Origin: an uncultured Lachnospiraceae bacterium
GTDB taxonomy: Bacteria > Bacillota > Clostridia > Lachnospirales > Lachnospiraceae
Direction: 5' to 3'
Length of the DNA: 41,285 bases
Assembly: GCA_902766735.1 (NCBI GenBank)
Contig: CACXEU010000022.1
Location: 1-41,285, forward strand
The translations under genes and the position numbers were made by a program. Numbering within the stretch: the stretch's first letter is position 1; each line of letters starts with the position of its first letter. Below are positions 30,059 through 41,285 of the stretch, piece after piece. The notes under the pieces are model-generated. The model searched no databases. It was not told where the DNA came from and saw only the letters and a list, made by a program, of their open reading frames with translations.

Positions 30059-31993
30059 ATGAGAAGAAAATTTAGTAAGAAGATAATGAGTATGGGAATG
30101 GCTGCGGTATTGTCGGTGTCTCTGCTTTTCGGATGTCAGTCCGGTCAGGAAAAAGAAACAAAAAAGACTTATGTTTATCAGGACCCGGAGGCATCTACAG
30201 AAGAACGTGTAAAAGATTTGATGGGACGAATGACCATCAAGGAAAAAATTGCCCAGATGATTATGGCAGAGAGAAATGTGGCAGATGGAGGTGCAGATTA
30301 TAAAGCAGTAAAGCAGTATGGACTGGGAGCCGTTTTGAGCGGTGGTGGTTCAGCACCGACCAGTGGGAATACTGTAAAAGATTGGTCTGAGGAAATCAAT
30401 AATTACAAGAAGGCAGCAGCGGAAAGTAAATATGGAATTCCGATTTTATATGGCGTTGATTCTGTTCACGGAAACAGCAATGTTTATGGAACCACAATCT
30501 TCCCACATCAGATTGGATTAGGAGCAACCGGGGATGCGGACCTGGTGGAAAAAATCGGTCAGACTACCGCTTCGGAAACTAGAGCTGTGGGTTCTAATTA
30601 TGCTTTTTCTCCCGTATTAGGGGTTGCTTATGATGAACATTGGGGAAGATTCTATGAGTGCTTCGGAGAAAATGCGGATCTGGTTTCAGAACTTGGCACT
30701 GCTTACGTGAATGGGTTACAGGGACGTAAGGATGCTGAGGATTTCCTTTCGGAAAGACATGTTCTTTGTTCTGTGAAACATTTTGTGGGAGAAGGACAGG
30801 TAGAACAGGGCGAGAATCAGGGAAATGTGGAGATGGATCCAAAGGAATTTGAAACATTGCTTCGAAATGAAATCATTAAACCTTATGTCGCAGCAATTGA
30901 GGCAGGTGCCCAGACACTGATGGTGTCTTATAATTCCATTAATGGTGTGAATTGTCATGAAAACAAGGAATTGATAACGAATTATCTGAAAGGGGAACTC
31001 GGTTTTCAGGGAATGGTCATTTCTGATTATGATGGTGTGGAACATTGTAAGAGTGATGATTATAAGGTTCAGTTAATGGAATGTGTCAATGCCGGTGTGG
31101 ACATGCTGATGGAACCATTGGATTGGCAAAAATGTTATTATAATCTGATTGCACTGGTGAATGAAGGAAAAGTGTCAGAAGAACGAATCAATGATGCGGT
31201 TTCCAGAATTCTGACAGTGAAATTTAATGCAGGTCTCTTTGAGGAAGAAATCAATGGAAAAGCAGAACAGGAACAGCTGGAACAGGTTGGTTGTGAAGAA
31301 CATAGATCTTTAGCAAGAAACGCGGTCAGTGAATCCTTGACTTTATTAAAAAATGATAAGGTCAAAGGAGGAAAAACTGCTATACAGTCTTTGGCAGATG
31401 CAAAGAAAATTGCTGTCATGGGAGAAGCAGCAGATGATATTGGAACTCAGTGCGGTGGCTGGACTATTAGCTGGAATGGAGATAAAGGGGAGACAACCAT
31501 TGGAACAACGATTCTAAAAGGATTTCGGGAAGTTGCCCCGGATAAGGAATTTGAGTATGTTGATTCGGCAGAAGAAGCAGCAAAGGATGTGGATGCCGTG
31601 ATTATTGTGGCAGGGGAATCACCGTATTCCGAATCTGTTGGAGATACCGGAGCCAATGGTCTTTTCTTGGATTATGAAGGAAAGACTATGGTGGAGGAAA
31701 CGAAAGCAAAATATGGTAAGGACATTCCGATTATCTTAATGCTGGTAACAGGAAGGCCGTTGACCGTTTCTGAGGAAATGAATCGTATCGACGCATTGGT
31801 TTGCGCATGGCTTCCGGGAACGGAATGTGCAGGAATTGCAGATGTTTTGTTTGGAGAGAAGGAATTTGTCGGTAGAACTCCGGTAACTTGGCCGGTGACT
31901 GCCTATGATATTTCTGATAAGTTTACTGATGAAAGTCTGGTAATGTTCCCTTATGGAACCGGACTCAAGAAGGATGGAAGCTCCATCAAATAA
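30059..31993 (+). CDS. GH3 beta-glucosidase-type lipoprotein
   Basis: This 644-residue glycoside hydrolase family 3 enzyme is anchored outside the cell. The signal peptide ends in a lipobox LLFGC (22-26) with lipidated Cys26. Catalytic domain signatures are PILYGVDSVHG, KHFVGEGQVEQGENQGN and GMVISDYDGV, in which Asp323 is the expected nucleophile. The C-terminal (alpha/beta) sandwich (~430-640) has GGWTISWNGD and ETPYSE-like GESPYSE. The pattern resembles exo-beta-1,3/1,4-glucanases of the barley ExoI type, so the substrate is probably a beta-glucan oligosaccharide. I start at ATG 30059 (AAGGA upstream; lipoprotein signal begins MRRKFSKK) rather than at 30020. It may be regulated by the preceding two-component system, which is inference from adjacency. 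Confidence 0.9.
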   Translation: MRRKFSKKIMSMGMAAVLSVSLLFGCQSGQEKETKKTYVYQDPEASTEERVKDLMGRMTIKEKIAQMIMAERNVADGGADYKAVKQYGLGAVLSGGGSAPTSGNTVKDWSEEINNYKKAAAESKYGIPILYGVDSVHGNSNVYGTTIFPHQIGLGATGDADLVEKIGQTTASETRAVGSNYAFSPVLGVAYDEHWGRFYECFGENADLVSELGTAYVNGLQGRKDAEDFLSERHVLCSVKHFVGEGQVEQGENQGNVEMDPKEFETLLRNEIIKPYVAAIEAGAQTLMVSYNSINGVNCHENKELITNYLKGELGFQGMVISDYDGVEHCKSDDYKVQLMECVNAGVDMLMEPLDWQKCYYNLIALVNEGKVSEERINDAVSRILTVKFNAGLFEEEINGKAEQEQLEQVGCEEHRSLARNAVSESLTLLKNDKVKGGKTAIQSLADAKKIAVMGEAADDIGTQCGGWTISWNGDKGETTIGTTILKGFREVAPDKEFEYVDSAEEAAKDVDAVIIVAGESPYSESVGDTGANGLFLDYEGKTMVEETKAKYGKDIPIILMLVTGRPLTVSEEMNRIDALVCAWLPGTECAGIADVLFGEKEFVGRTPVTWPVTAYDISDKFTDESLVMFPYGTGLKKDGSSIK

Positions 31994-32058
31994 TAAAATT
32001 AACTGGAATAGGAAGAAAATAAAGATTTCTGATGAATGTACGAAATATATACAGTTAT

Positions 32059-32087
32059 TTGGAAACAATCTTTAAACGTTTTATGAA
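32059..32087 (+). promoter_or_regulatory. Possible promoter of the V-ATPase operon
   Basis: TTGGAA (32059-32064), a 17-nt spacer and TATGAA (32082-32087) is the best pair I see in 31994-32152. Both hexamers are imperfect. The gap contains no terminator for the GH3 gene, so read-through is possible. Confidence 0.35.
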
Positions 32088-32152
32088 CTCTATGGATTTC
32101 TTCCTTGAAAAGTAATATATTTAAGTGGTGTGTAAAGGAGGGAAAAACTCTT

Positions 32153-32464
32153 ATGATTCAAGAAACAGTAGATGCTATTAAAATAGCAGAAGCCTCTGCT
32201 GAAAAGAAGATTGAAGGTGCAAAGGAGCAGGCTCTTTCCATGAAAGAGGATGTGAAAAAACAGGCACAGACACTTCGAACAAATGAATTGAAGAAAGCAG
32301 AAGAAAACAGTCTCTCGGAAATGGACCAGGTGAAAGTGCAATGCGCACAGGAAGCCGTAGCGGTTCAGGACCAAATCGACAAAGAAATTTCAATGATCCA
32401 TCATATGGCATCAGAGAAAATGGACGAAGCTGTAGAAGCAGTGATTCATGAGATTGTTGGCTAA
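32153..32464 (+). CDS. ntpF: V-type ATPase subunit G/H (NtpF-like peripheral stalk)
   Basis: This 103-residue, almost wholly helical, Lys/Glu/Ala-rich protein is predicted to be coiled coil (KIAEASAEKKIEGAKEQAL), as in the stalk subunit that pairs with subunit E in the peripheral stator of A/V-type ATPases. Sequence conservation is weak in this family, so the call leans on composition, size and its place as first gene of the operon, where E. hirae has ntpF. ATG 32153 follows AAGGAGGG; the frame is open further upstream without a start signal. Subunit I begins 12 nt after the stop. Confidence 0.8.
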   Translation: MIQETVDAIKIAEASAEKKIEGAKEQALSMKEDVKKQAQTLRTNELKKAEENSLSEMDQVKVQCAQEAVAVQDQIDKEISMIHHMASEKMDEAVEAVIHEIVG

Positions 32465-32476
32465 CAGGAGGAATAC

Positions 32477-35073
<2,597 letters not shown>

Positions 35074-35115
35074 GAAGAACAACGAAGTAGGAAAAAAGAA
35101 AGATAGGATAGATTT

Positions 35116-35709
35116 ATGAGCGGATTAGATAATATCATCAAAGAAATTGATCATAAAGCAGAACTAGAAGCCGGTCAGATCATTGCAGAAGCAAAAGAGT
35201 ACTGTGACAAATACCTGGCACAGGAAAATGAAAAAATCAGAAATGAAGTCGCTGATTTTGAAAAGAAAGCGAAGCAGGAACGCGAGTTATATATCAGCAA
35301 GGCAAATTCCGGAGCAGAGTTTTCAGAAAGAAATGCAGTCTTAGGGGCAAAGCAGTTAAATATTAATCTTGCCTTGGAAAAAGCTTACGAAAAAATGATA
35401 TCTCTTCCGGATCAGGAATACTTTGAAATGCTTCTGAAAATATTGAAAGCAAATGTGGTTGGAAAGCAGGGAGAAATCCTTTTGGGAAAGAAGGATTTGG
35501 ACAGAATCCCTACAGGCTTTGAAGCCGATGCGAATCAGATTGCAACAGAAGTAGGAGGAAAACTTGCTTTGGTGAAGGAGGCAGCTGATATTTCTGACGG
35601 ATTCATTTTGCGATATGGAATGATTGAAGAAAACTGTACCTTACAGTCTTTAATTGACACGAAATTGGAACAGTTAAAGGATGTAGCGTCCGGTAAATTA
35701 TTCGGCTAG
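35116..35709 (+). CDS. ntpE: V-type ATPase subunit E (peripheral stalk)
   Basis: This 197-residue protein has a long N-terminal helix rich in Glu, Lys and Ala (~1-100) and a C-terminal globular domain (~110-197, with GFILRYGMIEENCTLQSLID), the standard subunit E layout. It forms the heterodimeric stator stalk with the G/H subunit and contacts subunits A/B. The order K-E-C matches E. hirae. An AGGATAG sequence serves as a weak ribosome-binding site. The subunit C ATG comes 12 nt after the stop. Confidence 0.9.
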   Translation: MSGLDNIIKEIDHKAELEAGQIIAEAKEYCDKYLAQENEKIRNEVADFEKKAKQERELYISKANSGAEFSERNAVLGAKQLNINLALEKAYEKMISLPDQEYFEMLLKILKANVVGKQGEILLGKKDLDRIPTGFEADANQIATEVGGKLALVKEAADISDGFILRYGMIEENCTLQSLIDTKLEQLKDVASGKLFG

Positions 35710-35720
35710 GAGGTGACACC

Positions 35721-36689
35721 ATGGAAAAGGAATACACTTATGGGGTTGCCAGAATCAGAGCCTTGGAAACAGGTCTTTTGACCGATGAGGCAGTGGCACA
35801 GCTTCTTGCCAGTAAGAATTATGAAGAGGGCATGACGTTTCTACAGGATAAAGGCTGGGGAAGTCAGATGACTGAAGTAGAACTGGACCAAATGATGGAA
35901 GAAGAGAAACAGAAGACTATGAAAGTCCTTCAGGACATTGTAGATGATGCTTCGGAATATTCCATTCTCACCATCCAGGATGAATTTCATAATTTGAAGG
36001 CAGCAATCAAGCAGGTTTGTACCGGTGTGGAAGTGGACCATGCATTTATTGAAGGAACCAATTTGGATCCGGCTTCTTTGATGAACAAAATCAGAGAAGG
36101 AAAATATGAGAGTCTGCCGGCGAATATGCAAGATGTGGCGAAGGAAGCAACAGATACCTTGCTTCGTACCGGTGACGGACAATTATGTGATTTAATTGTA
36201 GACCGGGCAACGCTGGAGGCAATTAAAAAAGAAGGAACTCAAGCTGAAAATGACTTGATTCAAAAATATGCAGATATGCAATTGACACTGGCAAATATCA
36301 AAATCGCCATTCGTGGGGTGCAGGCTGGGAAAGATGAACAATTTCTGGATCATGCCTTGGTACCATGTAGTGGAGTCAGTGTTTCAGAACTGAAATCAGC
36401 ATCCATGGGAGGACTGGAGGCAATCTTTAGTTACCTGGAAGCTATAGGATTTGGGGAAGGTGTAAAAGCTTTTCAGACATCTGCATCGGTGTTTGAATGC
36501 TGGTGTGATAATCAGATTGTAGATATCATCCGGGGAGAAAAATATAAATCTTTTGGAATTGGTCCGATTATCGCATATGCAATCGCCAGATTGAATGAAA
36601 TTAAGACAGCTAAGATGATTCTTCTTGGAAAACAAAATGGATTTGAAGAAGACTTTATTAGAGAAAGGGTAAGGCGGATGTATGCATAA
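35721..36689 (+). CDS. ntpC: V-type ATPase subunit C (d-type, rotor socket)
   Basis: This 322-residue, largely helical protein of the AC39/NtpC family has tandem helical-bundle repeats and the typical YGVARIRALE start and IGFGEGVKAF / GIGPIIAYAIARLNEIKTA regions. It sits as a funnel on the c-ring and links it to the central shaft (D-F). The length of ~330 is normal. The ribosome-binding site AGGAGGTGA is strong. Its last 8 nt overlap the start of the subunit F gene, so the two are translationally coupled. Confidence 0.92.
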   Translation: MEKEYTYGVARIRALETGLLTDEAVAQLLASKNYEEGMTFLQDKGWGSQMTEVELDQMMEEEKQKTMKVLQDIVDDASEYSILTIQDEFHNLKAAIKQVCTGVEVDHAFIEGTNLDPASLMNKIREGKYESLPANMQDVAKEATDTLLRTGDGQLCDLIVDRATLEAIKKEGTQAENDLIQKYADMQLTLANIKIAIRGVQAGKDEQFLDHALVPCSGVSVSELKSASMGGLEAIFSYLEAIGFGEGVKAFQTSASVFECWCDNQIVDIIRGEKYKSFGIGPIIAYAIARLNEIKTAKMILLGKQNGFEEDFIRERVRRMYA

Positions 36690-37002
36690 AGCAGTGGTCA
36701 TAGGAGATTACGATAGTATTTATGGATTTGGCGCGCTGGGGCTGGACATTTTCCCGGTTGAGGAAAAGATGGAGGCAATTCATCAGATTCGCAGACTGGT
36801 AAAGGGTGACTACGCCATTATCTATATCACGGAGTCTCTTGCAGAAAAAATAAAAGAAGAAATAGAAAAGTATAAAGAACTGATTACACCGGCAATCATT
36901 ATGATTCCAGGTGTATGGGGAAATACCGGTGCCGGAATTCAGGGTGTCAAGGACAGCGTGGAGCAGGCAATCGGTTCAGACATTCTTTTTGGAAATGAAT
37001 AA
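36682..37002 (+). CDS. ntpG: V-type ATPase subunit F (NtpG-like, central shaft)
   Basis: This 106-residue protein has a Rossmann-like fold with [21 protein letters not shown] at the N-terminus (written here only as a landmark) and [14 protein letters not shown] near residue 75. These are the hallmarks of A/V-ATPase subunit F, which binds subunit D in the rotating central shaft and can affect ATPase activity. Named ntpG in E. hirae. It overlaps subunit C by 8 nt and precedes subunit A by 23 nt. Confidence 0.9.
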   Translation: MHKAVVIGDYDSIYGFGALGLDIFPVEEKMEAIHQIRRLVKGDYAIIYITESLAEKIKEEIEKYKELITPAIIMIPGVWGNTGAGIQGVKDSVEQAIGSDILFGNE

Positions 37003-37025
37003 AAAGAAACAGGAAGGAAAGTAAC

Positions 37026-38798
37026 ATGGAAAATAGTAAAGGCACAATCAAAAAAGTTGCAGGACCTTTGGTTATTGCCGAAGGCATGCGAGATGCAAAC
37101 ATGTTTGACGTGGTAAGAGTTAGTAATCAGAATCTTATCGGTGAAATCATTGAAATGCATGGTGATAGAGCTTCCATTCAGGTTTACGAGGAAACGGCAG
37201 GATTAGGACCGGGGGAACCGGTAATTTCTACTGGGGCACCAATGTCTGTTGAATTGGGACCGGGATTAATTGGAAGTATTTATGATGGAATTCAGAGACC
37301 TTTGGATGATATTATGAAGGTTTCCGGAAATCTTTTAAAGAGAGGAATTTCCGTACCATCATTAAAGAGAGAATTACGTTGGGACTTTGAACCGGTTGCA
37401 AAGGTGGGAGACCATGTAGTTGCCGGCGATGTCATTGGTACAGTTAAGGAAACCGCAGTCGTAACACAGAAAATCATGGTTCCTTACGGAATTGAAGGTG
37501 AAATTGTAAGTATTACAGCTGGGAATTACGACGTTACGGAAACCGTGGCAGTCGTAAAGACAGAAAAGGGAGAAGAAAAACTTACCCTGATGCAGAAATG
37601 GCCGGTGCGTAAAGGCCGTCCATATAAGGAAAAGAAAGCACCGAATAAACCGTTAATCACAGGACAGCGAGTAGTCGATACATTGTTCCCAATCGCCAGA
37701 GGTGGTGTAGCTTCTGTTCCGGGACCTTTTGGAAGTGGTAAGACAGTCATTCAGCATCAGTTGGCAAAATGGGCAGAAGCTGATATTGTGGTTTACATTG
37801 GATGTGGGGAACGTGGAAACGAAATGACTGACGTTTTAAATGAATTCCCAGAATTAAAGGATCCGAAAACAGGGGAATCCCTGATGGAAAGAACCGTATT
37901 GATTGCCAATACTTCAGATATGCCGGTAGCAGCCAGAGAGGCATCCATTTATACCGGTATTACTATTGCTGAATACTTTAGAGACATGGGATATTCGGTT
38001 GCCTTAATGGCGGATTCGACATCCCGATGGGCTGAGGCGCTTCGTGAAATGTCCGGACGTCTGGAAGAAATGCCTGGTGAAGAAGGATATCCTGCATACT
38101 TAGGAAGCCGTCTTGCACAGTTCTATGAACGTGCCGGTGATGTGGTAACCTTAGGTAGCGAAGGAAGGGACGGAGCACTTTCCGTAATCGGAGCGGTATC
38201 TCCTCCGGGTGGTGATATTTCAGAACCGGTATCTCAGGCAACCCTTCGTATTGTTAAGGTATTCTGGGGACTGGATTCTGCATTGGCTTATAAGAGACAC
38301 TTCCCGGCAATTAACTGGCTGACCAGTTATTCCCTGTACGTGGATAACATTGGTTCATGGTTCACGGAAAATGTTGATAGCCAGTGGCTAGAACTTCGTC
38401 AGAAGTTAATGAGTCTCTTGCAGGAAGAAGCGGAACTGGAAGAAATCGTAAAGATGGTTGGTATGGATGCCTTGTCTGCACCGGATCGTTTGAAGATGGA
38501 AGCCAGCCGATCCATACGTGAAGACTATTTGCATCAGAACTCCTTCCATGAAATAGATACTTATACGTCCTTGAAGAAGCAGGCAATGATGATGAAGCTT
38601 GTTCTTGGATATTATGATGAATCCAGAGCTGCATTGGACGAAGGTGCAAAGATTGAAGAATTAGTAAAATTACCTGTTCGTGAAGCAATCGGACGTTTCA
38701 AATACACACATGAAAATGATTTGGACAAAGAATATGAAAGAATCACGGAACAGTTATCCAAAGAAGTAGCAAATACGTTGAGAAAGGAGGAATACTAA
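37026..38798 (+). CDS. ntpA: V-type ATPase catalytic subunit A
   Basis: This is the 590-residue catalytic subunit (EC 7.2.2.-). After a beta-barrel N-terminal domain comes the A-type non-homologous insert (~110-200, [13 protein letters not shown]). The nucleotide domain has P-loop GPFGSGKT (around residue 237), [11 protein letters not shown] (catalytic Glu), [20 protein letters not shown], and then the C-terminal helical bundle. It alternates with subunit B in the A3B3 head and hydrolyses (or makes) ATP. AGGAAGGAAAG precedes the ATG. Subunit B starts one base after its stop. Confidence 0.96.
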   Translation: MENSKGTIKKVAGPLVIAEGMRDANMFDVVRVSNQNLIGEIIEMHGDRASIQVYEETAGLGPGEPVISTGAPMSVELGPGLIGSIYDGIQRPLDDIMKVSGNLLKRGISVPSLKRELRWDFEPVAKVGDHVVAGDVIGTVKETAVVTQKIMVPYGIEGEIVSITAGNYDVTETVAVVKTEKGEEKLTLMQKWPVRKGRPYKEKKAPNKPLITGQRVVDTLFPIARGGVASVPGPFGSGKTVIQHQLAKWAEADIVVYIGCGERGNEMTDVLNEFPELKDPKTGESLMERTVLIANTSDMPVAAREASIYTGITIAEYFRDMGYSVALMADSTSRWAEALREMSGRLEEMPGEEGYPAYLGSRLAQFYERAGDVVTLGSEGRDGALSVIGAVSPPGGDISEPVSQATLRIVKVFWGLDSALAYKRHFPAINWLTSYSLYVDNIGSWFTENVDSQWLELRQKLMSLLQEEAELEEIVKMVGMDALSAPDRLKMEASRSIREDYLHQNSFHEIDTYTSLKKQAMMMKLVLGYYDESRAALDEGAKIEELVKLPVREAIGRFKYTHENDLDKEYERITEQLSKEVANTLRKEEY

Positions 38799-38799
38799 A

Positions 38800-40173
38800 A
38801 TGCCTAGAGAGTATAGAACGATTCAAGAAGTAGCAGGACCATTGATGATGGTAGAAGGCGTGGAAAATGTCAGCTACGATGAATTAGGAGAAATCGAATT
38901 AGCTAATGGCGAAGTTCGTCGATGCAAGGTATTGGAAGTAAATGGAAGCAATGCATTAGTTCAGCTTTTCGAAGATTCCACGGGTATTAACCTTTCCAAC
39001 AGTAAGGTTCGTTTCCTGGGAAGAAGTATGGAACTGGGAGTTTCCGAGGATATGTTGGGACGTGTTTTTGACGGTCTTGGAAATCCAATTGATGATGGTG
39101 TTGAAATCCTTCCGGAAGAACGAAGAGATATTAACGGTGTGGCAATGAATCCGGCAGCACGAAATTATCCGTCTGAGTTTATTCAGACCGGTGTTTCTGC
39201 CATTGATGGATTAAACACTCTGGTTAGAGGACAGAAGTTACCAATCTTTTCGGCATCCGGACTTCCGCATGCTCAGCTTGCAGCGCAGATTGCAAAGCAG
39301 GCAAAGGTTCGTGGAAAAGATGAGCAGTTCGCGGTAGTATTTGCTGCGGTAGGTATTACATTCGAAGAATCAAACTTCTTTATCAATTCCTTCAAGGAAA
39401 CCGGAGCGATTGACCGTACCGTATTATTTATTAACCTGGCCAATGACCCGGCAGTAGAACGTATTGCAACACCACGTATGGCATTGACAGCGGCAGAATA
39501 CCTCGCTTTTGAAAAAGGAATGCATGTCCTTGTTATCATTACAGATATTACAAACTATGCAGATGCCCTTCGTGAAGTATCTGCAGCCAGAAAGGAAGTT
39601 CCTGGAAGACGAGGATATCCGGGATACATGTACACAGACCTGGCAACCTTATACGAGCGTGCCGGACGTCAGCGTGGAAAAGATGGAAGTATCACAATGA
39701 TTCCAATCTTAACCATGCCGGAAGATGATAAGACCCATCCAATCCCTGACCTTACCGGTTATATTACAGAGGGCCAGATTATCTTAAGTCGTGAACTTTA
39801 TCGAAAAGGTGTGACGCCACCAATCGATGTATTACCATCCTTGTCCCGTCTGAAAGACAAAGGTATTGGAGAAGGAAAGACCAGAGCGGATCACAGTAAC
39901 GTTATGAACCAGTTATTTTCAGCATATGCCCGAGGCAAAGATGCGAAGGAATTAATGACCATCTTAGGAGAAGCAGCATTGTCTGATATTGACTTGATTT
40001 ATGCGAAGTTTGCAGACGAATTTGAAAAAGAATATGTTTCTCAGGGATACGAGGCAAATCGTTCCATTGAAGAAACAATGGATATTGGATGGAAACTGTT
40101 ATCAATCCTTCCGAAGTCAGAATTAAAGAGAATTGATGACAAGTTCTTAGCAGAATACTATAAGGGAGAGTAA
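38800..40173 (+). CDS. ntpB: V-type ATPase regulatory subunit B
   Basis: This 457-residue non-catalytic partner of subunit A has the same fold. It lacks the normal P-loop (the equivalent region is [16 protein letters not shown]), as expected for B subunits. [20 protein letters not shown] and [22 protein letters not shown] are signature stretches given as landmarks around residues 247-288. The N-terminal barrel starts [13 protein letters not shown]. Length is typical (458 in E. hirae). GAAAGGAGG within the 3' end of the A gene serves as its ribosome-binding site. Confidence 0.96.
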   Translation: MPREYRTIQEVAGPLMMVEGVENVSYDELGEIELANGEVRRCKVLEVNGSNALVQLFEDSTGINLSNSKVRFLGRSMELGVSEDMLGRVFDGLGNPIDDGVEILPEERRDINGVAMNPAARNYPSEFIQTGVSAIDGLNTLVRGQKLPIFSASGLPHAQLAAQIAKQAKVRGKDEQFAVVFAAVGITFEESNFFINSFKETGAIDRTVLFINLANDPAVERIATPRMALTAAEYLAFEKGMHVLVIITDITNYADALREVSAARKEVPGRRGYPGYMYTDLATLYERAGRQRGKDGSITMIPILTMPEDDKTHPIPDLTGYITEGQIILSRELYRKGVTPPIDVLPSLSRLKDKGIGEGKTRADHSNVMNQLFSAYARGKDAKELMTILGEAALSDIDLIYAKFADEFEKEYVSQGYEANRSIEETMDIGWKLLSILPKSELKRIDDKFLAEYYKGE

Positions 40174-40175
40174 TT

Positions 40176-40823
40176 ATGGTAAATCCAACCCGAATGGAGC
40201 TTACAAAGCAAAAAAAGAAATTGGTTTCTGCCACCAGGGGACATAAGTTATTGAAAGATAAACGAGATGAATTGGTTCGACAGTTCATGGAACTGGTTGT
40301 GGAAAACATGGAACTGCGTAAAAAGGTAGAAAAGGGACTGAAGAAAGCCAATATGGATTTCTCTCTGGCAAGAGCAGGGATGAGCAGGGAAGTGCTGAAT
40401 ACGGCCATGATGGCAAGTAATAAATCCTTGGACATTCGTGTGGACACGAAAAATGTCATGAGTGTGGAAATACCACAGTTCTCCACAAAATCAGAGATTA
40501 GTGGCAATGATATTTATTCTTATGGTTATGCTTTTACTACAGGGGAACTAGATGAAGCCGTATACTCCTTGTCTACTGTGTTTGAGGACATGCTGAAATT
40601 GGCAGAAATTGAAAAGTCCTGCCAGTTGATGGCTGCGGAAATAGAGAAAACCCGTCGCCGTGTAAATGCCTTGGAGCATGTAATCATTCCGGAGGCGCAG
40701 GAAAACATTAAATATATCACCATGAAATTAGATGAAAATGAGCGTAGTACACAGATTCGTCTAATGAAGGTGAAAAATATGGTTGCGGAAAAAGCAATCA
40801 GAGAAAAGAAAAAAGAGGCGTAG
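40176..40823 (+). CDS. ntpD: V-type ATPase subunit D (central shaft)
   Basis: This 215-residue protein is a long antiparallel coiled coil (N-terminal ~1-75 and C-terminal ~130-205, both Lys/Glu-rich) joined by a short globular region. The NPTRMELTKQKKKL start is diagnostic for subunit D. It is the rotor axle that turns inside A3B3 and rests on subunits F and C. It starts 3 nt after subunit B and is the last gene of the operon. E. hirae also has ntpH and ntpJ at this end, and neither is here. Confidence 0.94.
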   Translation: MVNPTRMELTKQKKKLVSATRGHKLLKDKRDELVRQFMELVVENMELRKKVEKGLKKANMDFSLARAGMSREVLNTAMMASNKSLDIRVDTKNVMSVEIPQFSTKSEISGNDIYSYGYAFTTGELDEAVYSLSTVFEDMLKLAEIEKSCQLMAAEIEKTRRRVNALEHVIIPEAQENIKYITMKLDENERSTQIRLMKVKNMVAEKAIREKKKEA

Positions 40824-40844
40824 GAATAGAATAGTTCCTAAGTG

Positions 40845-40896
40845 AAAAAAAGGACACCCGAATCATGTTATTATGACAAAAGGGTGCCTTTTTTTA
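40845..40896 (+). terminator. Rho-independent terminator of the V-ATPase operon
   Basis: An A tract and GG-A-CACCC (to 40859) pair with GGGTG-C-C plus a T tract (40882-40896), with one A/C mismatch and a 22-nt apical region containing a small TCAT/ATGA stem. Confidence 0.82.
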
Positions 40897-40940
40897 TAGA
40901 GGTGCATTATTTTCACAAAAGATTGAGGAAAAATTGAAAA

Positions 40941-40946
40941 TATAAT
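40941..40946 (+). promoter_or_regulatory. -10 element of the GH16 gene
   Basis: TATAAT at 40941-40946, 41 nt before the ATG. No -35 is found at normal spacing; TTGAGG at 40923-40928 is too near. An activator may be needed. Confidence 0.4.
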
Positions 40947-40987
40947 AGAATCCACTCAAGGAAGGTTGAAAAAGAGGAGGGTTATCT

Positions 40988-41285
40988 ATGAGAAAAATTA
41001 TTATGTTAGCAGCAACATTGGTTGCATCGTTTTGTTTTACCGTTCCTGCAATGGCAGATGCACCAAAGAAGTTTGATTTAACAAACTATGAAATCAATTG
41101 GGCAGATGAATTTAACGGAACAGAATTGAACAGAAAGAATTGGACGCCACAGATTGGAAATGGAAACAACTATGGTGTATGGGAATGGGGAAATAATGAA
41201 AAAGAATACTATAAGTCAGAGAATCTTACTGTTTCCGATGGAAAGTTAATCATTAATGGAAAATATGAACCAAATGCCGGAAAAG
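40988..41285 (+). CDS. GH16 beta-glucanase, N-terminal part (cut by window end)
   Basis: The first 99 codons of a secreted protein are present. A signal peptide (~1-23, ending PAMADA) is followed by the N-terminal strands of a GH16 jelly roll: INWADEFNGTELNRKNW and EWGNNEKEYYKSENLTVSDG, close to laminarinase/lichenase-type endo-beta-1,3(4)-glucanases. The catalytic EIDxxE motif lies beyond the window, so activity cannot be confirmed here. GAGGAGGG precedes the ATG. The gene is read from its own promoter after the V-ATPase terminator. Confidence 0.88.
   Translation, partial: MRKIIMLAATLVASFCFTVPAMADAPKKFDLTNYEINWADEFNGTELNRKNWTPQIGNGNNYGVWEWGNNEKEYYKSENLTVSDGKLIINGKYEPNAGK

Noticed and set aside
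39902..40507. 201-codon minus-strand frame across ntpB and ntpD
   Set aside because: Antisense to two clear V-ATPase genes and their junction. Ser/Phe/Leu-rich shadow with no start signal.

Overview
The window looks like chromosome from an anaerobic, low-GC Firmicute, most probably a Lachnospiraceae-type gut or rumen Clostridium relative. The evidence is A+T-rich coding sequence, strong AGGAGG ribosome-binding sites, many TGn-extended -10 promoters, an [FeFe]-hydrogenase maturation set, a CBS/DRTGG-type Mn-pyrophosphatase, an EpsC serine acetyltransferase, and a complete V-type ATPase operon in the order known from Enterococcus hirae. I see no rRNA, tRNA, CRISPR array, transposase or phage genes.

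Layout. 1-1044: a 5'-truncated glutathione peroxidase remnant, then a flavodoxin. 1045-3580: a secreted multidomain GH18 chitinase with a structured leader. 3600-5214: an unrecognised polytopic membrane protein. 5259-7420: a pyrophosphatase / nucleoside deoxyribosyltransferase pair that meets a convergent methyltransferase (7433-8203, minus) at a shared terminator. 8356-9922: a PurF-like protein lacking the nucleophilic cysteine. 9937-13713: hydE-hydG-hydF. 13694-15359: a secreted transglutaminase-like protein with its own promoter inside hydF. 15364-16136: a Uma2-family protein behind a full-consensus promoter that runs straight into a terminator hairpin. 16252-19132: a YjbR/MGMT-like fusion, then a UvrD/PcrA-type helicase whose promoter carries a Bacillus-type LexA box. 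19193-21113: an ECF sigma factor and a DUF4179 membrane partner. 21114-21460: intergenic, with three diverged 64-bp-period hairpin repeats and a bidirectional terminator. 21461-25924 (minus): a P-type ATPase - MoxR AAA+ - VWA operon. 26092-31993: thrH, epsC, a two-component system and a GH3 lipoprotein. 32153-40896: the nine-gene V-ATPase operon (G/H-I-K-E-C-F-A-B-D). 40941-end: the start of a secreted GH16 enzyme cut by the window edge.

How the genes fit together. HydE, HydG and HydF build the H-cluster of an [FeFe]-hydrogenase encoded elsewhere. ThrH and EpsC can act in series (phosphoserine to serine to O-acetylserine). The V-ATPase c-ring subunit carries the residues that bind Na+ in E. 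hirae NtpK, so this is probably a Na+ pump. GH18, GH3 and GH16 suggest use of chitin and beta-glucans, although they are not one operon.

No single cluster is clearly a new defence or mobile system. The best leads are the promoter-terminator unit before the Uma2 gene, the P-ATPase/MoxR/VWA operon, the Cys-less PurF paralogue, the 64-bp hairpin repeats, and the LexA-box helicase next to an alkyltransferase-like fusion.
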